Of a stretch of 13,808 nucleotides of DNA, positions 8,778-13,808 are shown one piece after another; the stretch's first letter is position 1, and each line of letters starts with the position of its first letter. Location of the stretch: assembly GCA_029934875.1 (NCBI GenBank), contig JAOZLK010000039.1, positions 1 through 13,808 on the forward strand, in the 5' to 3' direction. The stretch comes from Bacteroidales bacterium (GTDB lineage: Bacteria > Bacteroidota > Bacteroidia > Bacteroidales > GCA-2748055). The position numbers were made by a program, and so were the translations under genes. A model generated the notes under the pieces. That model was not told the DNA's origin, searched no databases, and saw nothing but the letters and a program-made list of their open reading frames with translations.

Positions 8778-8809
8778 GGTCAGGCCTCAGTAAGATCCGA
8801 TTTAGCCAA

Positions 8810-8837
8810 TGTGACTAAAGTTACAGTGGGACTGTAA
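8810..8837 (+). promoter_or_regulatory. Palindromic operator-like region upstream of the thioredoxin operon
   Basis: Two overlapping dyads share a half-site. TGTGA-N6-TTACA (8810-8825) is one mismatch from the CRP-type palindrome TGTGA-N6-TCACA. TTACAGT-GGG-ACTGTAA (8821-8837) is a perfect 7-bp inverted repeat. The second dyad ends 9 bp before the -7 element and covers the place where a -33 element would be. No T-tract follows, so it is not a terminator. It is best read as a binding site for a dimeric regulator, possibly Crp/Fnr-like; the regulator's identity is inference. Confidence 0.5.
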
Positions 8838-8846
8838 GGTTGGCCC

Positions 8847-8854
8847 TATCTTTG
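8847..8854 (+). promoter_or_regulatory. -7 promoter element of the thioredoxin operon
   Basis: TATCTTTG matches TAnnTTTG exactly and lies 31 bp upstream of the first thioredoxin ATG, predicting a leader of about 27 nt. No TTG/TTTG is found 19-21 bp upstream; that position is occupied by the inverted repeat. This would fit a promoter dependent on an activator. Confidence 0.6.
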
Positions 8855-8885
8855 CGTCAGAATATAAACCATATAAGATACAATC

Positions 8886-9248
8886 ATGAAACTAGAGCAT
8901 TTAACAAACGAGACATTTAAAGAGAAGGTTTTCAACTACGAAGATAATAAGGAGTGGAAATTTGAGGGTGACACACCTGCCATTATCGATTTCTACGCAG
9001 ACTGGTGTGGACCATGTAAGGTGATCGCCCCACTTCTGGAAGAACTTAAAGATGAGTATGGTGACAAACTGGAAATTTATAAGGTTAACACCGAAGAGCA
9101 ACGTGAACTCTCATCCGTATTTGGCGTCCAGAGTATCCCTTCTCTGCTTTTCATTCCCAAAGAGGGACAACCTCAAATGGCCATGGGAGCTCTTCCTAAA
9201 GAGACTTTCAAGCAAGCCATTTCCGAGGTACTTAGTGTAAGCATATAA
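8886..9248 (+). CDS. Cytoplasmic thioredoxin
   Basis: A 120-residue thioredoxin with the canonical active site W-C-G-P-C-K (W40, C41, C44, K45) in FYADWCGPCK, and the cis-proline at P85 in QSIPS. There is no signal peptide, so it acts in the cytoplasm as a disulfide reductase, presumably recharged by thioredoxin reductase (not in this window). An N-terminal segment of about 30 residues (FKEKVFNYEDNKEWKFEGD) precedes the usual first core strand and is shared with the next gene. It is the first gene of a two-gene operon: its stop is 11 bp before the next ATG. The ATG at 8886 follows the A/T-rich leader 'ataagatacaatc', without a Shine-Dalgarno. Confidence 0.95.
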   Translation: MKLEHLTNETFKEKVFNYEDNKEWKFEGDTPAIIDFYADWCGPCKVIAPLLEELKDEYGDKLEIYKVNTEEQRELSSVFGVQSIPSLLFIPKEGQPQMAMGALPKETFKQAISEVLSVSI

Positions 9249-9259
9249 AAAAAACTGAT

Positions 9260-9808
9260 ATGAAAAAGATAGTTTTAAGTATAGCAAGCGTTTCATTCCT
9301 CCTCTTTTCATGTAACAGTGGATCGGCATCATCACTGAACGAAAATGGCGATACCAGTGAAAAAGGCAAGCTCAGCGTGGAAACAGCTGCTGCGGGCCAC
9401 AGCTCAGGAGCTGCCGGGAAGACTGTAAAACTGACCAAGCAGGATTTCCTGGAGAAAGTGATGAATTATGAGAAGAATCAGACCGAATGGGTTTATGAAG
9501 GTGATAAACCGGCCCTGATCGACTTCTATGCCGACTGGTGTGGACCCTGCAAAATTGCAGCCCCCATCCTGGAAGAACTGGCCAAAGAATACGAAGGTAA
9601 AATCCACATCTACAAGGTGGATACCCAGAAAGAAGGTGAACTGGCCTCAGTATTCGGAATCCAGAGTATTCCCGCTTTCCTTTTCATTCCCCAGGATGGC
9701 AAGCCAACCATGAGCAACGGAATCGCCCAGACTCCTGAAGAGACTAAGGCAATGTTCCGCCAGATGATCGACGAGATCCTCCTTGGACAGAAGCCACAGG
9801 GGATATAG
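9260..9808 (+). CDS. Lipoprotein thioredoxin (envelope paralogue)
   Basis: A 182-residue protein with a lipoprotein signal (MKK, hydrophobic core, then LLFSC with the lipidated Cys at 18), a Ser/Ala/Gly-rich tether (about 19-53) and a thioredoxin domain. The active site is W93-C94-G95-P96-C97-K98 and the cis-proline is P138 (QSIPA). No run of Asp/Glu follows the Cys as in surface-export signals, so a periplasm-facing anchor seems likelier than surface display; this is inference. By eye the domain is roughly 55-60% identical to the preceding cytoplasmic thioredoxin, including the NYE..N..EW..EGD extension. It is therefore a tandem-duplicate paralogue that gained an export signal, and not a TlpA/ResA-type protein. 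A periplasmic CGPC protein needs electrons from an inner-membrane carrier of the DsbD/CcdA type, not seen here. The stop is followed by a heptamer repeat and a strong terminator. Confidence 0.94.
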   Translation: MKKIVLSIASVSFLLFSCNSGSASSLNENGDTSEKGKLSVETAAAGHSSGAAGKTVKLTKQDFLEKVMNYEKNQTEWVYEGDKPALIDFYADWCGPCKIAAPILEELAKEYEGKIHIYKVDTQKEGELASVFGIQSIPAFLFIPQDGKPTMSNGIAQTPEETKAMFRQMIDEILLGQKPQGI

Positions 9809-9810
9809 CA

Positions 9811-9845
9811 GTACACAGTACGAAGTACGAAGTACGTAGTGCGAG
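9811..9845 (+). repeat. Five-unit heptamer tandem repeat (GTACGAA type)
   Basis: Five consecutive 7-bp units begin 3 bp after the thioredoxin stop: GTACACA, GTACGAA, GTACGAA, GTACGTA, GTGCGAG. Four of the five start with the self-complementary GTAC, and the edge units are degenerate. The array lies between the stop codon and the intrinsic terminator, so it is transcribed. I recall similar GTACGAA-like strings between genes in other Bacteroidota, but cannot check this here. Confidence 0.8.
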
Positions 9846-9891
9846 AAAGGAACACATACTGATACAATTCTGATTACCACCAATATATAAA

Positions 9892-9929
9892 AGACCGGCT
9901 CATATTCCTTATGGGCCGGTCTCCTTTTT
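9892..9929 (+). terminator. Intrinsic terminator of the thioredoxin operon
   Basis: AGACCGGCTCATA (9892-9904) pairs with TATGGGCCGGTCT (9910-9922): a 13-bp stem with one G-U wobble, a 5-nt loop, then CC and five T (9925-9929). An A-rich stretch (ataaaa) precedes the stem. It lies 84 bp after the second thioredoxin stop and 101 bp before pyk, so it separates the two transcription units. Confidence 0.88.
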
Positions 9930-9961
9930 CCCTATCCCTGAATCATTTTAAGCAAGGACAC

Positions 9962-9992
9962 TTTCAGAATCCCACCAATAGGCATACCTTTA
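9962..9992 (+). promoter_or_regulatory. Candidate pyk promoter
   Basis: TTTC (9962-9965), a 19-bp spacer and TACCTTTA (9985-9992) resemble the -33 TTTG / -7 TAnnTTTG consensus with one mismatch in each box. Transcription would start near 9996, giving a leader of about 35 nt before the pyk ATG. The preceding terminator makes a promoter in this stretch necessary. Confidence 0.45.
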
Positions 9993-10026
9993 CCAATTAC
10001 CATTAACCATTAACCAAAAACCATTT
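9992..10026 (+). repeat. Five-unit heptamer array (ACCATTA type) in the pyk leader
   Basis: Five 7-bp units in series: ACCAATT, ACCATTA, ACCATTA, ACCAAAA, ACCATTT. All begin ACCA. The array ends 4 bp before the pyk ATG and would make up nearly the whole mRNA leader. The stretch from 9983 to 10030 has no G on the plus strand, so the leader should be almost unstructured. Confidence 0.7.
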
Positions 10027-10030
10027 TCCC

Positions 10031-11461
10031 ATGCGTCACGATCGATCTCACACTAAAGTAATTGCCACCATAGGACCGGGTACCCGCAACAAGCAAATCC
10101 TTGAAAAAATGTTTCACGAAGGGGTGGACGTCTGTCGCTTCAACTGCTCTCATGACACTTATGAAGAGCATATGAAAACCGTTAAGTATATCAATGAACT
10201 CAACGAAGAGCTTGGGACCAATGTGGCCATATTAGCTGACCTGCAAGGCCCGAAACTCCGTGTGGGTGAAATGGAAAACGACAGTGTAATGCTTGAAGAT
10301 GGGCAGAAATTCTCTTTCGTAACCACTCCCTGCAAGGGAACCACTGAACAGGCCTACCTCAGCTATGATAAATTACCCACAGATGCAACACCGGGCGAAA
10401 TGATCCTTGTAGATGACGGAAAACTGATGTTTGAAGTGATCGAATCAAACGGTAAAGACCGTGTTCTCACCAAGGTTATTGCCGGCGGACCTCTTTCCTC
10501 CAAAAAGGGGGTCAACCTTCCGAATACTAAAATATCTGCTCCAAGTCTTACCGAAAAGGATCTTAAAGACGCACAATTTGCCCTGGATCAGGGGGTCGAC
10601 TGGCTGGCCCTCTCCTTTGTCAGGAGGGAGAAAGACATTGTGGATCTGAGGAAAATAGTAGACGCCCACCCTAATTACGCCGGTATTATTGCCAAGATTG
10701 AGAAGCCAGAAGCCTTGAAAGAGATCAATGAGATCATCAATGTTTCTGATGCCATTATGGTTGCACGGGGTGATCTGGGTGTGGAAGTTGAATTTCACAA
10801 GGTACCTGTCATTCAGAAAAGTATTATAAAGAAGTGCCATGAAAGGTCGAAACCTGTAATTGTGGCCACCCAGATGATGGAGAGTATGATTCACAATCCC
10901 ACTCCCACACGCGCCGAAACCAATGATGTTGCCAACGCCGTTCTTGACGGGGCCGATGCAGTAATGCTAAGCGCTGAAACCTCAGTGGGGAAATACCCTG
11001 TGCAAACCATCATCAACATGCAAAAGATTATCGACTCTACGGAAACAGAGGAGTATATCTACTACCGCAAGCACAAACCCCGGATGCAGGAAAATACCTT
11101 CCTGGCCGAATCGATTTGCTACAATGCAACCCGCCTGGCAGACCATGTGGATGCTGCTGCAATTGTGACCCTGACTCACTCGGGCTTCACTGCTATAAAT
11201 ATCAGTTCCCATCGTCCAAAAGCGCCCATATTCGCCTTTACTATGAACGAGGACCTTATCCGTGACCTTTCCCTGGTCTGGGGGGTTCGTTCCTTCTTTT
11301 TTGGTGAATGTCAAAATGTGAATGAATATATTAAATACACAGAAGAGTTCCTGATCAGTCAGAACCTGGTAAAAAAAGGCGATCTTGTTGTACATGTGGG
11401 CAGTATACCCATCCTTAGTAAAGGAAAAACCAACATGCTTAAACTCACAAGAGTAAGTTAG
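10031..11461 (+). CDS. pyk: Pyruvate kinase
   Basis: A 476-residue pyruvate kinase, the last glycolytic step (phosphoenolpyruvate + ADP to pyruvate + ATP), cytoplasmic. Domain A opens with TKVIATIGPGTRN (8-20) and RFNCSH (36-41). The small B domain covers about 75-170. The catalytic signature is IIAKIEKPEA (219-228) with K222 and E224, then ARGDLG (245-250), VATQMMESM (278-286) and PTRAETNDVANAV (292-304). A regulatory C domain follows (about 345-476), so it is full length. The segment D70-L-Q-G-P-K-L-R-V carries L71, Q72, K75 and V78 in place of the Thr, Lys, Glu and Thr of potassium-dependent enzymes, which predicts activity without potassium. It begins a probable three-gene unit with the HD and M14 genes. 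It ends in TAG, 6 nt before the next start in the same frame. Confidence 0.97.
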   Translation: MRHDRSHTKVIATIGPGTRNKQILEKMFHEGVDVCRFNCSHDTYEEHMKTVKYINELNEELGTNVAILADLQGPKLRVGEMENDSVMLEDGQKFSFVTTPCKGTTEQAYLSYDKLPTDATPGEMILVDDGKLMFEVIESNGKDRVLTKVIAGGPLSSKKGVNLPNTKISAPSLTEKDLKDAQFALDQGVDWLALSFVRREKDIVDLRKIVDAHPNYAGIIAKIEKPEALKEINEIINVSDAIMVARGDLGVEVEFHKVPVIQKSIIKKCHERSKPVIVATQMMESMIHNPTPTRAETNDVANAVLDGADAVMLSAETSVGKYPVQTIINMQKIIDSTETEEYIYYRKHKPRMQENTFLAESICYNATRLADHVDAAAIVTLTHSGFTAINISSHRPKAPIFAFTMNEDLIRDLSLVWGVRSFFFGECQNVNEYIKYTEEFLISQNLVKKGDLVVHVGSIPILSKGKTNMLKLTRVS

Positions 11462-11467
11462 CCTGGC

Positions 11468-12328
11468 TTGAATAGTTCGCTCTCCCAACGAATCAGGATC
11501 GTCGAAGAGAACTGGCTTGGGCTGGTAAGGCCTCATATTAGCAAACTCTTCGCCAATACTTTCATTCCCTCCCATGACCATACGCACCACAGCAGGGTCT
11601 GGAATATCTGTAAAAACCTTCTCCAAAAACTCGAAGGCTTTTCTTCGGTGGCTGATGAGGATGTGCTTGAAGGCTTACTTTTAGCCTCCTGGTTCCACGA
11701 TGCAGGAATGGTGTATGACAGCGGTGAACTGCATGGAGCCCTTGGAAAGGATGTCTTCGAAAGATTCATAGCAGATAGTGGTGCACAGAAACCCGTTTTA
11801 TATGACGATGTACTAAAGGTAATAGCACTGCATGATTCCAAGGAGCCTTCTCTTTACCGGGGTATCGTACCCGGGAAAGTTCCCGGAATGATGGGGGTCC
11901 TGTCAATTGCTGATGATCTGGATGCCCTGGGCACAGTCGGAATATACAGATACAGTGAGATTTACCTGAAAAGGGGGGTCCCTGCCGGGGAACTGGGTAC
12001 CAGGATACTTTCGAATGTGCGGAGGCGGTATTCTAATATCTGTGAAAGTTGTGCGGCTTTTCCCGGCCTGGCAGCCAGCTTCCTGGAAGACTATATACTG
12101 ATAGAGGATTTCTTTAATCGCTACAACCAGCTCATGGTCTTTGTCAAAGAAGCTGAAAAGCTTCAATGTGGAGAATTGGCTATAATCAATTATATAAATG
12201 CCTTCTCGGTGGAAGCGAAGGTCAGACCCGAGGATTTCTTATTTCAGCCTGGCATCGCATCATCCGGAGCCAGGGTAAAAACCTACTTTAAGAAGCTTCA
12301 TGATGAAATGGAATCAAAAGCATTTTAG
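11468..12328 (+). CDS. HD-domain phosphohydrolase (TTG start)
   Basis: A 286-residue soluble protein with an HD-superfamily metal site: a His-rich SHDHTHHSRVW (35-45), the HD doublet H77-D78 in SWFHDAG, H122-D123 in ALHDSKE and D149/D150 in SIADDLDALG. Such enzymes hydrolyse phosphate esters of nucleotides or similar compounds; the substrate cannot be told. The C-terminal half (about 160-286) is helical with no domain I recognise. The first in-frame ATG codes residue 81, inside the HD core, so initiation must lie upstream. TTG at 11468 is the only common start codon that keeps the metal site intact. It lies 6 nt after the pyk TAG and in the pyk frame, so translation probably depends on terminating pyk ribosomes. 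The last 26 nt overlap the M14 gene. Confidence 0.82.
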   Translation: MNSSLSQRIRIVEENWLGLVRPHISKLFANTFIPSHDHTHHSRVWNICKNLLQKLEGFSSVADEDVLEGLLLASWFHDAGMVYDSGELHGALGKDVFERFIADSGAQKPVLYDDVLKVIALHDSKEPSLYRGIVPGKVPGMMGVLSIADDLDALGTVGIYRYSEIYLKRGVPAGELGTRILSNVRRRYSNICESCAAFPGLAASFLEDYILIEDFFNRYNQLMVFVKEAEKLQCGELAIINYINAFSVEAKVRPEDFLFQPGIASSGARVKTYFKKLHDEMESKAF

Positions 12329-13808
12329 CTACCTGTTTGTCCTGGCACTTCTGCTAATAGGCGCCGAAAGACAGGGCTATGCACAGGTGGACCTGCGATA
12401 TGAGCAAAATGAGACAGTTAGCTGGGAAGAGGCCATCCGCATGTATGAGTGGATGGATCAGGAATACAGAGAAGCCTCCCTGGTAGAGGTGGGCATGACC
12501 GATGCAGGCAAAGCCCTGCACCTGTTTATCATCTCAAGGGATCAGTTGTTTACCCCGGCCGAGGTAAGAGCGGCTGGGAAAACCATTCTTTTTATCAATA
12601 ACGGAATCCATCCCGGCGAGCCCTGCGGCATTGATGCAAGTTTGAAACTGGCCGAGGGCCTCTTATCCGGATCGGATCCATATTCAGAATTCCTGGAAAA
12701 TACAGTGCTTGTCATCGTACCCATCTTCAATATCGGAGGCGCCCTGAACCGTGGGCCATACCACAGGGCCAATCAAAACGGACCAGTCGAACATGGCTTC
12801 AGAGGCAATGCCAGGAACCTGGATCTGAACAGGGATTTTATCAAACTGGACTCACGCAACACTCAGTCTCTCACCGCTGCTCTCCGGGAGTGGAAGCCCG
12901 ACCTTTTTGTGGATACCCACACCTCCAATGGAGCAGATTATCCCTATGTAATAACACTTATTAATAGTCATGAGCAGAGGCACCAGCCTGCCCATGAAGC
13001 CTTCCTGGAAAAGCAGGTGAAACCCTTCCTTTTTGAATCCATGAAGGCTACACCCTATGAGATGAGTCCTTATGTGTGGAGCTACAAACAGACTCCCGAC
13101 AATGGTATTATTGCCTTCCTCGACTACCCCAGGTATACATCGGGCTATACCAGTCTCTATAACACCCTGTCATTCACCGTTGAGACGCACATGTTTAAAC
13201 CCTTCAAGGACCGGGTACTTTCCACCTGGCACCTGCTCAGAGAGATGCTTCGTTTTTCCAACAACTACAGGGACGAGATTAAGGAGGCAAAGGAGCTTGC
13301 ATGGGAAGAGAAAATGGCCAGCACCGAATTTGTGCTCCAGTGGGAACTGGATACCAGCCGTTATGAGATGATCCCTTTCAAAGGCTACAAGGCGCTTACC
13401 AAAGTCAGTAAGGTAAGCGGTCACGACAGGCTCTGGTATGACCGCAGTGAAACATGGGAAAAGGATATTCCTTATTACCGTTATTTCAAAGCCCGCTCCT
13501 CTGCAAACGTCCCTCAATATTACATCATCCCTTATGCCTGGTCAGAGGTAATTGAGCGTCTTCAACTGAACAAAGTGGAGATGACCATGCTGGAGGGCGA
13601 TACTGTTTTGGATGTGGAAGTCAGCTACATTGAAGATTATAAGACTACGGAGCGTCCATATAACGGGCATTACCGGCACTACAATGTGGAGATCCGCAAG
13701 ACACGGAAAGCCATCAGCTTCAGGGCAGGTGACTGGATTATACCCACCAACCAGGAAGCCATTGAGTACCTGGTTCAAACCCTCGAGCCCCAGGCTTATG
13801 ACTCCTTT
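12303..13808 (+). CDS. Secreted M14-family zinc carboxypeptidase (3' end outside window)
   Basis: The first 502 residues are present and the frame stays open to the right edge. MKWNQKHFSYLFVLALLLIG is a Sec signal peptide with a likely cleavage after GYA (27/28), giving a mature N-terminus QVDLRY. The M14 peptidase domain has zinc ligands H103 and E106 in GIHPGEPCG (102-109) and H206 in DTHTSNG. N176-R177 in NLDLNRDF match the substrate-carboxylate binding pair, and E294 in FTVETHMF is the catalytic glutamate. The active site is complete, so it should cleave C-terminal residues, or related peptide bonds, in the periplasm or outside. The region after about 310 is a long extension with Tyr/Trp-rich strands that I do not recognise. 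The ATG at 12303 lies inside the HD gene and overlaps it by 26 nt; it is the start that yields an intact signal peptide. Confidence 0.88.
   Translation, partial: MKWNQKHFSYLFVLALLLIGAERQGYAQVDLRYEQNETVSWEEAIRMYEWMDQEYREASLVEVGMTDAGKALHLFIISRDQLFTPAEVRAAGKTILFINNGIHPGEPCGIDASLKLAEGLLSGSDPYSEFLENTVLVIVPIFNIGGALNRGPYHRANQNGPVEHGFRGNARNLDLNRDFIKLDSRNTQSLTAALREWKPDLFVDTHTSNGADYPYVITLINSHEQRHQPAHEAFLEKQVKPFLFESMKATPYEMSPYVWSYKQTPDNGIIAFLDYPRYTSGYTSLYNTLSFTVETHMFKPFKDRVLSTWHLLREMLRFSNNYRDEIKEAKELAWEEKMASTEFVLQWELDTSRYEMIPFKGYKALTKVSKVSGHDRLWYDRSETWEKDIPYYRYFKARSSANVPQYYIIPYAWSEVIERLQLNKVEMTMLEGDTVLDVEVSYIEDYKTTERPYNGHYRHYNVEIRKTRKAISFRAGDWIIPTNQEAIEYLVQTLEPQAYDSF

Noticed and set aside
8775..8790. 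Possible terminator hairpin after the DUF2461 gene (TGAGG / CCTCA).
   Set aside because: The stem is only 5 bp, overlaps the stop codon and has no T-tract after it.
8821..8837. The perfect inverted repeat upstream of the thioredoxins read as a terminator for DUF2461.
   Set aside because: A 3-nt loop, A+T-rich arms and no downstream T-run; it sits at the -33 position of the next promoter, so an operator fits better.
1..13808. Search for mobile elements, CRISPR arrays, tRNA/rRNA genes, toxin-antitoxin or defence genes.
   Set aside because: No transposase or integrase motifs, no spaced identical repeats of CRISPR size, and nearly all of the sequence is accounted for by intact non-mobile genes.

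Overview
The window reads as chromosomal DNA of a Bacteroidota bacterium, most likely Bacteroidales or Marinilabiliales. Four observations support this. Several promoters match the Bacteroidota -7 element TAnnTTTG. Start codons are preceded by A-rich leaders and not by Shine-Dalgarno sequences. Lipoprotein signals and an 'AQ' signal-peptidase-I junction are present. The gene families (a GWxTD-like lipoprotein, a DUF2461 protein, thioredoxins with an N-terminal NYE..W..EGD extension) are also typical of the phylum. The genus cannot be named from the sequence. I see no mobile element, CRISPR array, tRNA or rRNA. Coding density is high; the longest non-coding stretch is 222 bp.

Layout. Positions 1-2718 (minus strand) hold an ABC-F translation factor followed 13 bp later by a lipoprotein gene that runs off the left edge. 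A divergent promoter region (2719-2878) separates it from rlmD (plus strand, GTG start), an rRNA m5U methyltransferase. rlmD converges, with only 2 bp between stop codons, on a minus-strand pair: a PAS-PAS hybrid histidine kinase (6066-8021) and, 41 bp downstream, an AGCS-family sodium:amino-acid symporter (4288-6024) with an unusual insert of about 100 residues. Divergent from the kinase is a DUF2461 gene (8109-8777). Two tandem thioredoxin paralogues follow, one cytoplasmic and one a lipoprotein. They have a clear promoter, a palindromic operator-like region upstream and a strong intrinsic terminator downstream. The last block is pyruvate kinase, an HD-domain phosphohydrolase with a TTG start in the same frame as pyk, and a secreted M14 zinc carboxypeptidase that overlaps the HD gene and runs off the right edge.

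The genes are mostly housekeeping and general physiology: translation and rRNA modification, redox homeostasis, glycolysis, amino-acid transport and signalling. No obvious new multi-gene system is present. The most unusual signals are in the regulatory DNA: three half-sites spaced about one helical turn apart upstream of the thioredoxin promoter, two different period-7 repeat arrays in the single 222-bp gap before pyk (one forming almost all of a G-free mRNA leader), and the in-frame TAG/TTG junction between pyk and the HD gene. At protein level, the symporter's hydrophilic insert and the potassium-independence signature in pyruvate kinase stand out.
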